Under the pieces are notes generated by a model. It worked only from the letters and a program-made list of their open reading frames with translations, was not told the DNA's origin and made no database searches. Source: Apus apus (Eukaryota; Chordata; Aves; Apodiformes; Apodidae). From it: a DNA stretch of 64,000 nt. How positions within the stretch are numbered: the first letter of the stretch is position 1; each line of letters starts with the position of its first letter. This document shows, piece after piece, positions 52,001 to 64,000 of the stretch. Location: assembly GCF_020740795.1 (NCBI RefSeq), contig NC_067299.1, positions 6,680,001 through 6,744,000 of the forward strand. Direction: 5' to 3'. The translations under genes and the position numbers were made by a program.

Positions 52001-55000
52001 CACACCATAACTACGTCTCTCCTTGCTGACCCCATCCACTGTCCTCTCTGCTCCCGTTTTATCTCAGCATAGTCAGGGGGATTTCTGGCTGCAGGCTGAG
52101 CCCTTCCTCTAATCTCAGAGAAGACCAGAAAAGCACAAGCAGGCTGTGGGCAGAAGTTAGTTCCCCAGTGGTGTCTCCCTTGAACTGTTTCAGTTTGAAT
52201 AATCATCTCCTGGTTCCTGTTTTTCAGCCGGCTCTCACCACAGGACAGCGGCTGAGGGCACATGGGATGGTTCTGCCATTACCTTTCAAACTGCTCCAAG
52301 TGCATCAAGGAGCAGTGTCTGCAAAGCCAGACTGTTTCTTGCTCGTAGCATAACTGGATGTGAGGCTACTCAGGCACTCCAGACACTGATGAGGATTTAT
52401 GCATGCTCCCAGTTAGCAGCAGCTTTCATCCCACTCTGCTGCCTTTATTATTTAGGGCGACTTTGAACCACCCGAGACAAAAGTCTTCAAATTGGGAACT
52501 GTGAAAACCAAGAGCTCATTTATTTCATTGGCCTCTTTAGCTTAACAACTAAAGACAGAGTGAATTTCACCACACCACAGATGGGTTTGATCCAGCCTTG
52601 GAGCTTGCAGCTCTATCCCAGTTTCAGCCTGGCTCTGGTGTAATTCAGCTAGAGAAAAAGCAAGATTCAACTACGTGGGTCATTCCTGCATGTAAAAGGT
52701 CACAAGGGAGCAGAGAGAAAGCTAATGACCACAGCAGAGCTCTGAGCTGTTCCTATTCTGCATCTGGTAGCAGCCTTTCATGTACCACCCCTTATCTGCA
52801 GCACTGCAGTCCCAGTATTTGGTCTAACAGCTTGAGCTCCTCCAGCTGCAGAACACCTGGCTGCCTTCGATTGGCCTCGCCAGCTTCTCCTGCAGCTCTG
52901 GAGATAAGGCAAGCACAGGGCACATCTGCCTGCCTTCCCTATGGGCTTCCAGGCACGTTATTACACCTTGCAACCTGCCATGGCTGGTGAGTTGACAGAG
53001 GGCAAGCCAAGACATCACAATAACCAGCTGGAAGGAACAACCTCACCTTCCCAGCATGGGCATCACATGCTCTTCAAGGGCACCAGTGTAGAGCTACAAA
53101 CCATTCCTGAACTGGAGCTGCTCCTCTAGCTGGTGTCAGCTTTTTGAGCTAGTAATTAAAGCCCAAGCTCTTCTTGTCTCCCTTATTGGCACCCTGATCC
53201 TTGTTAGCCTTCCCAAAAGACAGGCTATTAAACAAGATGAAAACTCATCATAGGAAAATTAGTTTCACTCTCTTGCTGCCACAGCTGGTTAAAGAACTCT
53301 TGGGAAAAATAATCCCTGCTGGTCTAGTGCCTTCTTGCCACCAGATGGAGAAAGCAGCAAGTTGAACCACATTAGTCCCAGCATTTCAGAGGACTGTCAC
53401 TCAGGGCTCATCACACTAGCTCTGGCAGATGGGACACCAGCACCTTTGCCTGCTAACTACAAAGCAACAGAAGGGACATCAAGCTATTCCGTCCCCAGGA
53501 GATGGCAGGCTGGCAAGCAGCACCTGCCCACTCTTGTGTTTCTGCAACCACCTCAGCAGCAGCCCACCCCCCTGTTCCCTCACCCAACAGCCTGAGGAGC
53601 TCACCTGCCTTGGATTACCCAGCCTGTTCCTTGCTGATACACCTTTTCTCCAAGGGTTCTTCTCATGGAAGACCAGTGCCACAGCGTGTCACTGCCATGG
53701 CAGCTTGGATGTGCTCTTGGGCATGCTGAAAGTTTTTGGAGCTCAGAAGAAAGAGAATGACAATTCAGTGATTTCTACAGGCTCTCCTGGGCTGCATTAA
53801 ACTTCTCCAGGCGCAAGCTGAAAAGCTCTTGAAGAGTAACTGCAGGTATTTCCTCAACAGCATTTCTGTACAAGTTTAAAAACTTGATTTGTTTTGGTTT
53901 TTCTCAAGCATTATTCTTCTTCAGAAAAGTCCATCCACTCACAGGCTTTTTAGCTGAAGAAGCCATCCATAGGATGACCACTGGTCATTTCTAGAGCCTT
54001 AAGATTTGGTCACCATAGGGGAAGAATGAATTCTTTGCTTTGTTTTGTTTTCTCTCCAATTTATGGCAAAACAAAACCAAGGCAGACAGAAGACTCCAGC
54101 ACATATACAGGGACACAGTAGATAAATGAACCAAGTTTTATGGGAGGGTGTTTAGTGCTGCTGGGAACATCAGGTGCTTAAAGACTTACCTCACAGCTTC
54201 TGAGAGTACTAATCTAGCTCAGATATTAGTGCTTCCCTGCTCACCTCCAGCCCCACTGCCGGGCACCCTGCCACCAAATCATCAAATCCTTCCTGGAGCT
54301 TCAAGTATCAGGCCAACAAGTCCTTTTTCAGGGGCTCAAAAAATGACAGGGTTGCACTGCACCCACAACCTCTCTTCAGTTGTACTGAGCAGACAGATGA
54401 GAGATGATGTGCCATGGGCAGGACACCCTGGGACAGCCTGAAAGCAAGTTCTGGCTGGTGAGCAAGCCTGCTCCTGGGTCTGCCAGGGCAAGATGAACTG
54501 GGCAATTCCTGGCTGCTTGCATGGCTTCCTCCTGCATGGAAGAGCCATTGGTACTGCAGTGCTGGCAAGCTGCTGCTCCTGCAGGATGAAATGCCACCAT
54601 GCAAACAATTCCATGCAGCTAGCACACAAGTTTTAACTGCTTCATGTCATTACTCCAAAGTTAAAGTCTGCTTGATACACATCAAGGCAAGATTCTGGAA
54701 AAAAGAAAAAAACCAAACCAAACCAGTGTTTTGCTCTAGGTCTTTTGGTCTGCAGAACCAGCAGTTTCTTGCAGTGTTTGAAATATGTTTCACCAGATTA
54801 AGCAAGAGACTTTCCAGAACACCCAGGTGGACTCCAGCATGCCAGCTCCATGAGAGGTTTAATTTCCGCATCAGCAAGCAAGGTGATTATCCCTCCAGAT
54901 GTACTTTAACCTCCCACTGCTTCAGGGATTTCAGGCTTGATCTTACACACCTCTAGCAAAGACAATCTTATTTGATTCTTTACATGAACTTGCAGAACAG

Positions 55001-58000
55001 AAATTAAAGGTTTTGCTCTGGCAGTTTTCTGGAGCACTGCAGCCAATTTTAAATCATGAGGAGGGTCACTTTACTGTTCCAGATCTGACTGTGGATTTAA
55101 CTACCCTCGCCAGACTCCATCTAGCTCCTCCCAGCCCTCTTTTAAAGCCCAAGGGACTGCTACCACAGATGTGATCTCAGCTCATCACAGGTGACAGAGC
55201 CCCTCAGGCACTGACGTCTTGACACCACCAAACCAAGCTCCCAACTTCAAGGTAATGAAATATTCATCCCACGTAACAAAGCCCAACAGCATAAACAGGC
55301 AAAGCTCCAATGCCTTCCTCAGCTGGGTGTAAATCAAAGGCTGTTAATCTTCCCCCCAGTTCTCATTCACTGTTGAATACTAAGCATTAAGTCTTTCACA
55401 GGCACAGATCTCCTACAGCAGTTCTCGAGTGTATCAGTTAGCACAGAGCACAGCAACAGCTTCTGCAACTGCTATTAATAAACTTGATGCTGCAGAGCAC
55501 CACCACTGTCCAAACAACGTGTCCATCAGCAGCCTCATTAACGCTGAAGCTGAGACCTCTTGCTGGTGTTTTTCTAGAGCCTTGCTGAAACCATCTTTAG
55601 AGAGGAATCAGCAGCATCCTGACATGCCAAGAAGCTTTGCCTGGTACGTAAGCAAAGATCCATCCCAAGCAAGCCAACCCATCCAGTAAGATCAGAGGGA
55701 ATTTGCAAACAATTAAGGAATGTTTTGTACTTTGAGGCCCTTGTGTTCATCCAAGCACAGCTGCCTCCAACACCCATCGACGGATTCAATTCTGACATCT
55801 CCTTTATAGAAGCAAAACATTAAATCCTCTAATCCCTAATCTCAGGATCACTTTAAGGGAACCTCATGCCATCATCAGTGACATGTTCTCTAGTTACTTT
55901 CCTACTGCTATTAACTAATGCACTGCCCTTGGTCACTAGATCACTGGTTTTGGTCCAAAAACCAGGTTTGTTTAATAACTAACTGAGCATATGCTGGGTC
56001 ATTCCTGAGATGTGACCAAATCTGGTTTAGCAGAGAAAAACCTGCATCTGGGGTAGGTTTGTACCTCGACAGGCAGACAAAGGCTTTTGTTTCTCCAGCT
56101 ACACGAGGGCACTGCTTTTGAGAGACTTGTCTCACCAGGGTTTTCTGCAGCCCGAGGATTGCTGCCTCATCATTTCAGCTTCGTTTTCCAGAATTGACCA
56201 TTTCTGAGTGTTTCCAGACCCCACCAAGCAAACCAGCACTGCAACCAGGGGAAGATTCCTGGCTGAATGCCAAACCCTGAGCTCTAGCAGCCCCAGCAGC
56301 TCCCAGAGTTCAGCCCACTGGAGGGGCTGCAGAGGCACAGCAGCTCAGGATCACTGTCAGTGTGCACTTGGAGAAGCTGGACAAAGCCATCCTGCTGCCC
56401 AGCTCCTCCCTGAGGCAAGCTTCCCACCCAGAGCCACAGGGAGGAGTTCAACACCTCACACCCTGGAGAGAGGAGTCAGGCCTCTAATTTAAAAAAAGAA
56501 ATTAAGGAACAGAATGAGTCCTTTTGTCACCATTTTCCTTCATTTTAGGATGAGAGGATGGACTTTGTTCATTTGCTCAAGCAGCCAGGGGAAGGAACAG
56601 GAGAAAGCTGGCTATGACAGCACTGTCCATGCCCAGCCAAGGAGATGACAAACCACCAAGTTACACAACCCCCCCAGCTTGCTGCCTGGGGGCTGTATCC
56701 TTCCCCTTTCCTGCTCGCTCCAGACTGAGTGCAGATTTGTGAAGTCCTCTACATGCTGCTCAAAGCTTGCCCTGTTTTGGAGGGGGGAAGGTGGGAGAAG
56801 GCAGAAGCAGAGCCCAGAAGGGATCCCAGCAACACACTGCCCACATCCCACAGGAGAACATGGCCATGCTCCCTCACAGCCTCACACACTGTGAGGGGCC
56901 TCCACCACCCATGTGTAAATGCACAGTGCAAGCCATGGGCTGGCTTTCCACAAAGGCATTTTGTCTCCATGGGGGAAGAAGTGCTCCCCCATCTACAAAG
57001 ACTCCAAGCTGCACAAGCAGAGCCTGGCAGCCAGCAGCCATGGCAGAGCATTTTAGCTAACTGCCATCAGCATGAAACCAGGCATGGCCATTTATCTGAA
57101 CAGCAGCCTCCATCAAGCTGAAGGTTTCAGAGGTCGAAAGAGAAAGCCACCATATCTTCACCAGTAGAGACAAATTCACAGGTACCTCCTCTTCATTTCA
57201 GCAGGTGCTAAAATGGGTTTCCGAGCTATCACTTTCAGCCTTCCAGAAATAAATAAGGAAGGCCTGGACAGCAAAGGACAGAGGGTCTAAGGTGGCTCCC
57301 AACCAGTTAGCACAAAAATACTCGTAACAGTATTAGCTTTGGAAAAAGCTACCTGGAGCTGCAGAGCACTGGAGTGTAGAAGAACACCTAGAAGCATCAA
57401 GGGTGCCCCAGCTGTCGAGACAACCAAAATCCTGCATCACAGCTTTGCTATGGTGAAGTGGAAGATGATGCCTGTATACTATCAAGATTGTCAATGGAGA
57501 AATGCTTGGGAAGCCAGGCATATCCCATTTCATGCTTTGTACTGCAGTTGTTCCAGTATGCATTCATGTTCCACTGGCAGTCACAGGTCAGGAGGAAGAA
57601 CTGGGTAGAAAAGCAGAAGGCAGCTTCACATCTGCAGAGTCCTAAATGACTACTGAGGAAAGGCTCCCTCTGGTCAGTCCATAAGCATTTTCCAACCCTC
57701 TCTTCCTCTGCAGCTGCCTCTACCAGCCTGGTGTCTGCCTGGGACACACAGAGCAGCTCACTCTAGTCTGAACCAGCCCAACAGTCTTTTTTGTTCCTCC
57801 TTGCCAGACTGGGGCTGAGCTCCCAACACACTGCTCACCTCTGCCAAGGGAGAGAAGCAGCACCAGTGAGTCCAGCAGTGCTCCATGTTCAAGGACACAT
57901 CTAAGCTCAGTCAAAATCACTTCCCAAGAACCAGCTGGTTACTCAAGCATTGGCAGCTGGACACACAAAAGCTTGGATTAGTCTTCCTAAGGATGTACCC

Positions 58001-61000
58001 TTCCACACAATGTTCTATGTGTTTGGTTGCACGTGGTTTACTTGGCATGAAGCTGCTCGAAACAGAAGCTGAAGAGTTCAGTTGTAGAGTTTGTGCATTA
58101 CACCTTGCCAGATGTGTCACTGTCCATGAAGGTTTCTCCAGATGTAGATTATGACTACCACTCTCCTCTCCCAGCCTCTCCTCCATCAGCTGCACCCTGA
58201 CATATTTTTCTTGTATCCTCAGGAGTCACAGCTAGCAGGAGATCAGTTCCTAACTGCATCAGAATGGTAAACGTGACAAGCACATCCCATCTGTCCTGGT
58301 GCTTCATGGCATGAAGATCTGCATGCTCAGTGCCCACCCTACCCAAATCTGAAGTTCCACAACACCCACGTTGACCAGCAGGCATGTGCTCGCCTATATT
58401 GTCCCAGAGCATGTACCAAACCCAAGCAAGCACCAATTCTTCAGAGATTTCAGACAGAAGAATATATCCCAGGGTAAACAACTGCTCACCAGTACAACCA
58501 CACCAGAGGTCCCTGAGCACCCAAGCTGACAAAGCTCCCAGCAAGCTCATTTTGTACTTGCAGAGTCTTCTTATTGGCACAGCTTAAACCCACCTGGATG
58601 GCACAAACCACCCCCTCCTGCCATTTCAGCAGGACACAGAACAGCTTGCTGGTACAGCTGGAGTCCTCCATTTATGAACCACCCCGCGCATGCTGATGTC
58701 ATTCTCCATCTCAGCCCTAACTTTGCTCCTAACAAGCATGTGACACCCCAGTATAGAGTGGTAAAGTGAAATATCAGGCTCTGAAAATCCTTGCCCCTGT
58801 GATTGGGAAGGACCTTGGGATAACCTGTCAGCCTGGGAACAAAACCCTAGTCCAGTCCAGGCCTCCCCATAGGCTACTGGGGACCATCAGGTTGCTCTTA
58901 CTTCACCTCCCTGATCTGAAGCTCAGGCTGAGACCTCTTATTCCTACCCAGAAAGCCAAGTGGATTGTGCTCCTGATCAGCTCTAACAGTGTCGGTTCAG
59001 ACACAAGAATGAAAACATCCTAAAATGAAGGGATCCAGCAATACACAGTGCAAAAGAGATGGGACAAAGGAACAACAACAACAAATAATTATGGGGATCC
59101 TCAAACAAAGGAAAATCCTCCTGTGACCAGCAACAGAAGGTGAGGAGGAAGCATACTCCCCATCTCCCCTGATCACAATCCAGATCCCAGAGAATGCCCA
59201 CGGGTAGTGCCAACGGTCACTGAAGAGTAGGAAGCAGAGAGATACAACAGTTATCTGACAGTCCTCACAAGCACCACCCAGCACACTCATGAGGACTGCT
59301 CAGAGGATGCCAAACCAGATCATCCAGTTCAGATGAGACAAGCCAAGAACATAGTGTATAGGCTCCAGAGATGCAGGAGTTTCCAACTGTGAAAACACTT
59401 TTGGAGCTGAACTGTTGTGGTTGCCCTAAAATGGCTGTTCCTGTAGCTTCTAGCAAGCCTGAGTTCATGTCACCAGTGCCTGAAAGTCTATTCCAGAGAG
59501 CAGCTTTGGGATCAGCTGGTGAACAAAGTTTGAGCAGATAGGGCTTGTCCATACATATTATGAACCTTATTTGGTGTTAAAAAAAACTAATCTCCATCTT
59601 TAAGCACAAGAAGCAGCACAAGAACGAAGAAAAAAAGCAACACAACTCCCACCAGCCTTTCAGCACTTCTACTGACCATCCAAAAGGTCTACTGGCTAAG
59701 CCCAAAACATCTAAGAGCTCTTAGAGAGCCCTTGCCCAAGAGTATTACTCTTTCCACGTACCCCAGACATCTACAGAGGACTCAACAGCTATGTTCTTCA
59801 CCACTGCTTCAATATCACTTCAGTTTAGTTCAAAGAGAGCTATTTCTAATCAAATCCACACTTGGTCAGCTGAGAGAAACCCAGCAGCCTCACAAGTCAC
59901 TGGCTTTTCCTAAAGCTCATAGATAAAGACTTACAAGGAGCTTAAAAGGGAATTTCTAAGAGCTTGAGCTGCTGAGGCCTCACCAGTTAATACAGTTACT
60001 GTGTGCAGTCCCCACTGTACTTGTGTAGAAGACGTGTTGCTACCTGCCCACAGCTTAAGTGCAGATGTGCCCACTCAGCCCACCACCACGAGGTCCCAGA
60101 GCTGAATTGCACAGAGACAACCCACACTGTGAACCGTTACGAGGCTGGAAGCTCGTGACAGCAGCCACCCTGCCCTGACCCCAGGGACCTGCAGGAAGGA
60201 AGTCCTGCTCCTGAGTCACACTGTCTCAGACACCCCCCCTCATTGCTCAGGTCTGCCAAAGGGCAAGATGACCGTTCCTCTGTGTGTGAGAGCAGGTTGG
60301 GAAGCCCCGTGACAGCCACACAGCTCCATGCTGCAGTGGTCCAGGAGGCGCCGGGAGGCTGAGCAGCGTTCAAGAAGCCTGCAGATGGGCATCAATGCAG
60401 TCACTGGATGCCAACATATCCTCCTCACTGGAAATGGTTTCTCCAAAGCCTTCCCCAGCCCCCCTGGGAAGTGCTACTACAGCAGCTCTTACTCCTTGCT
60501 CCTTTCCTACCATCACAGATGGCCTGCCCAGCACTCCTCCAGGAGAAGCCTTTCCACCTCACCCTTTTGTCTCATCTACACCACGAAGCAGAAAGCAGAT
60601 AATCATCCCTGCTCCACTCCCCTGGGACTCCTCAGATAGGAGGGATTTATATTTGTGTTACTCCCACCCTTTCCAAGCCCCACTATCTGCCCTGACCTGG
60701 TGACAGGACGTGGAGGACGATAACCTGCCAGGCTGGAGAGCAACCCAGCATGTGGATGCCCCGTGCCAAGGAAGGCCTGTGGTTCCCCACACTTGCTCTC
60801 CTCCTCCACCCACAACAGCCATTTACTGCACCAGGAGGCAGTTGTGTCTGAAGCCTGGGCAGCAGTAGCAATCTGCTTTTCAGCATCTCCAACGTTCACT
60901 CCTCCACACCCAGCCTGGCTGATAGTCCTCATGTGCCCACAGCCCTGCTTGCAGAGGCTGGGGCCCCAAAGTCAAGCAACCAGGTGTTCCCCTCACAGGA

Positions 61001-62209
61001 GGACCTTCAGGTGGCCTCAAGGACTCTGCCATACGGTCCCATACCTACGTGGTACATAGATGCAATGTAATCATCTTCCCCCACCCTTTTTAGGCAAGTT
61101 ATTTCCTATAGACATTATTCCAACCATTCTGCTTGTTCACCTGAGCATCCCCCCCACCCCAAAGGTCTGTGTGCTCTGCTCCCAGGCAGCACCTGCAGGG
61201 GCTTGGCAGGGCTCCACCTCCAAAAAGCCTCCAGCAGCATGGCTGTTCCCTGGCTAATGGCTATTGATCCACAGCCCTGGTGCTAGGTTGGACAATAAAC
61301 CCTTCCTGGAGCTGAACCAGCCAAAAAGGCACCGCAGGCAGCAAAACCCCAGCCAGGGCAAGGAGCTGGAGAGGACACACCTGGTGCTGCTTGGGTGGGT
61401 GAGCCCAAAGCCTGCCTGGTGGCTGGTGGGCACAGCCATCACCCCAGGGACCAGCAGGGAGCTTTCCTGCTCTCCAAGACACTTTAGGGCTGACTGTACC
61501 CACAGACAGGGCTGAGGTGACAAGGGACATGCCCAAGGTCATTCAGCCATACCCTGGGGCCAAGGGGCCCAGCCCCATCACCCTTCCCAGGTGTGGCATC
61601 ACCTTCTGCTCCCTCCAGCAGGGGAGGGGACTCTCCACTGTGTCTTCCCAAGACACTCCAGTCACATTCAGGGGAGCAGTCCTGTTCCTGCAGCAGCAAT
61701 GCAACTGCACCTACCAACGAGGGGCACTGCCAGCTGGCACTTGCAGCAAGGAAGGAGTTAGAACTTATTACGTATATAATATTATTTGGAAGAAACTCTT
61801 GTGATCCAGTACAAGCAGCACTGGGTGAACCAGCAGGCAGCAAGAGCCCCAGCACACCATTTCCATTTTAAACCATTAAAATCACCACTCAAGCACAGGC
61901 TCCCAAGGAGGCAGGGTTGAGACTCACAGACCTCCCAGCCTGGCTGCTGTGTCACCACCCACGAGGCAACCACCCAAAACGCAACGGTAAGATCAAGCTG
62001 CAGGAAAAAGAAACCTCTATTCCACACGCCAGGCTTTTAGGGGAAAACCATCCAGCATTTCTGAGCGCGGCGCTAAGGAAGGAAGCAGAGTCAGGTTTAG
62101 AGGGCAGGAGCCGAACCAGCAAGGAGCAGGGGAGTGCTCTCTGCAACACCTTGGCTAGGCGCAGCCTGCACGCTCTCTGCTACCACCTGGGTGCATTGCA
62201 GCTTGGACC

Positions 62210-62260
62210 AGCGCATATGACATCACTAGGCGTTGCTACGGAAATGAGTGCGAGGTCATC
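62210..62260. promoter_or_regulatory. Candidate CRE-like and X-box-like site cluster
   Basis: TGACATCA (62218-62225, one base from a cAMP-response element) is followed by GTTGCTACGGAAAT (62232-62245), close to the RFX X-box GTTGCCATGGCAAC. It sits in a locally CpG-richer stretch of the YWHAG intron. Inferred only. Confidence 0.3.
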
Positions 62261-62639
62261 AGCCTCCCGCACAACCGGAGCTGGGGGATGGGCAGCACAC
62301 AGGAGGGTGACAGGGATAACCGAGCGTGACATGCCCATCACCACCGGACCCACCGCGCCGGAGTTTGGGCAGCCTGGGGTAGAAATGAAGAACAAAGCTC
62401 TCTCTGCCTTTTGTTTGCTGTCAGGGGAGGCGTCAGCACTCCCGCTGTGAATCATTTTCTTAACGGCCAAACTACACCAACTGATAAGCAGCATTAGTCC
62501 TGGTTACTGTTCCACCTGGGCCAGCAAGGACTAAACCAGCGAAAAAAACCCAACAAAACCAAGTATATCTCGTCTGTAACAACACCTTTTGGTTTAAACA
62601 CCCAGCCCGGGGAGGGAAATTCACCCAGCAGGAATGCTG

Positions 62640-63350
62640 CAACAGGGCTGTGTGTCCCAGGCATATATCCCTGTTGGCTTTGTCATAGGAGCTGTATTAT
62701 CTGTAGGAAATGAGCTGTAGGATCTGCTCACACAGCAGGCTTTGCTTTAAAATGAATAGATGCCCTTTAGCAGAAAAAGGGTATAAAAGCCACAGCACAG
62801 CAAAGGAACAACCCGGTGGGTTTAATATGATAATATCTGAATTCTGATTTCATTTCTTGATAAGGCATCTCCTCCCTCCCCGTTCCCGGGCTGTGACAGT
62901 TTTCGTCTGGTTGATAAATGCAAGGTTATTGACAAAATGGTGCAATATGGGCAAACAGAGCTGCACCCACGGCAGACTGCGACATTCCTAGATCAGCATT
63001 CACTTCCCATCAGCCAGGGAGGACACCCCAGCTCCTCGCAAAGCTTCAGACCTGACTAAGAAGACAAACATAAAGAACAGTTTTCCCCTTTAAAGCACCC
63101 CCTCCCTCCCTCCACCCAGTCTAGCCTCTCTGCAATATGACAAATGCAGAATCTTCTGGAATGACTTGATCCTGCCTCCCACGATTGCTTTGTTTGCAAG
63201 ATCAGATCAGAGATATGTTTTTTTTTTTTTTTACCCCCCCCTCCCCTTCTTATATTGTCAAAATGTCAGTATTGAAGGGGAGCGTTCAGTGTCACAAATC
63301 AGATCAGCCTGCTATATGCAGAGTCTTTATTTTAAGAGCGTGAAATGAAT
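62640..63350. promoter_or_regulatory. Candidate intronic regulatory block with TATAAAAG
   Basis: About 700 bp of AT-rich, non-repetitive sequence. It contains AAGGGTATAAAAGCC (TATAAAAG 62782-62789, plus strand), several GATA/TATC cores (near 62820-62870) and TTGATAAATGC. It could be an enhancer or a promoter for an unannotated transcript; no ORF of note follows. Confidence 0.25.
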
Positions 63351-63699
63351 ACAACATGACTCAATTCATAAATCTCCAACCCAGTGCAGTAAAAATAAGA
63401 GCTTTTGGCAGGGAAAGGGCTCCCGATCTTTGGGGTCATCAGCACACACACCAGCCTCCCCGACCACGCGAGGGAAGGGATGCACCAGAGCAACGGGGAG
63501 AGGTGGGAGGGGGGGGATATTTTGGCAGTGGGGAGAAGTGTCCATGCCACCCCTACCCCTTGGCTTTCCCACAGCCTTGCCCCATGGGGCTTGGCAACCT
63601 CCCGAGATGGCATGACCCCCCCGCCACCCCCCCCTCAAGGGAACACTGCACCCCTGTCCCCCACGCTGGGGCAGGGTGGGGCACGATGGTGGGGATGGG

Positions 63700-63842
63700 G
63701 CTGCACCTGGGGGGGCCTCGGTGCGAGGGGGAGAGAAGGGATGGGGCTGGGAGGTGATGCCTGGGGCAGGGTGGGGGCTGCAGGGCAGGGGAGGGGTGTG
63801 TGGGGCAGAGTGGGGGGGGGGGGGCAGCAATACAGGAGAGAG
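63700..63842. repeat. Diverged flank of the terminal G-rich minisatellite
   Basis: Irregular GGGGCAGGGTGGGGG-like units that look like decayed relatives of the following 31-bp array. Confidence 0.5.
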
Positions 63843-64000
63843 GATGAGTGGGGGGCTCTAGGGCAGGGGAGGTAATGTGTGGGGGGCTCTAGGGCAGGGT
63901 AAGTAATGTGTGGGGGGCTCTAGGGCAGGGGAGGTAATGTGTGGGGGGCTCTAGGGCAGGGGAGGTAATGTGTGGGGGGCTCTAGGGCAGGGGAGGTAAT
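63843..64000. repeat. 31-bp minisatellite, about five copies, cut by the window edge
   Basis: Unit GGTAATGTGTGGGGGGCTCT plus AGGGCAGGGGA. The GCTCTA landmark recurs at 63855, 63886, 63917, 63948 and 63979, an exact 31-bp period. The copies are nearly identical, so expansion is recent. Confidence 0.96.

Overview
The window reads as bird nuclear DNA, probably from a small GC-rich chromosome. The evidence is CR1 LINE remnants (about 308-1135 minus strand, 13897-14019 plus strand), short introns, many long G/C homopolymers, and three genes in the order and orientation known from human 7q11.23: SRRM3 (+), HSPB1 (+), YWHAG (-). The HSPB1 protein is very close to the chicken Hsp25 sequence I remember. 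The species cannot be fixed from sequence alone. No rRNA, tRNA, CRISPR array, retrovirus-like element or complete transposon was seen.

Region by region. 1-5160: upstream intergenic DNA with one old CR1 copy. 5160-5640: a CpG island and probable SRRM3 promoter with an untranslated first exon. 5535-13548: a long first intron with candidate regulatory islands and one odd exon-like cassette. 13549-36230: fourteen coding exons of SRRM3, separated by introns carrying minisatellites and one 6.3-kb pyrimidine/AT-rich intron, then a 2.3-kb 3'UTR. 36230-38083: the HSPB1 upstream region with a candidate heat-shock element and a MEF2/TATA-like box. 38084-40050: HSPB1 in three exons. 40050-42215: a short spacer between convergent genes. 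42215-45950: the last exon of YWHAG on the minus strand with a 3-kb 3'UTR. 45951-64000: YWHAG intron 1, which runs past the window edge; the first coding exon is not present.

SRRM3 encodes a neural splicing factor that activates microexons. The predicted protein is about 632 aa, with a cwf21-type spliceosome-binding region near the N-terminus, a long RS-rich middle, and the eMIC domain across the last two exons. One seven-G run in a large exon breaks the frame by one base and looks like a sequencing or assembly error. HSPB1 (194 aa) is a complete small heat-shock protein. YWHAG is represented by 218 of the expected 247 residues of 14-3-3 gamma.

The least expected signals are: (1) a minus-strand ORF of up to 155 codons inside the SRRM3 3'UTR, preceded by a good branch point, 3' splice site and Kozak ATG, and followed by ATTAAA with a GT-rich downstream element; (2) a phase-matched alternative terminal exon in the last SRRM3 intron that would replace the second half of eMIC; (3) several AT-rich or palindromic homeodomain-type islands in SRRM3 introns.
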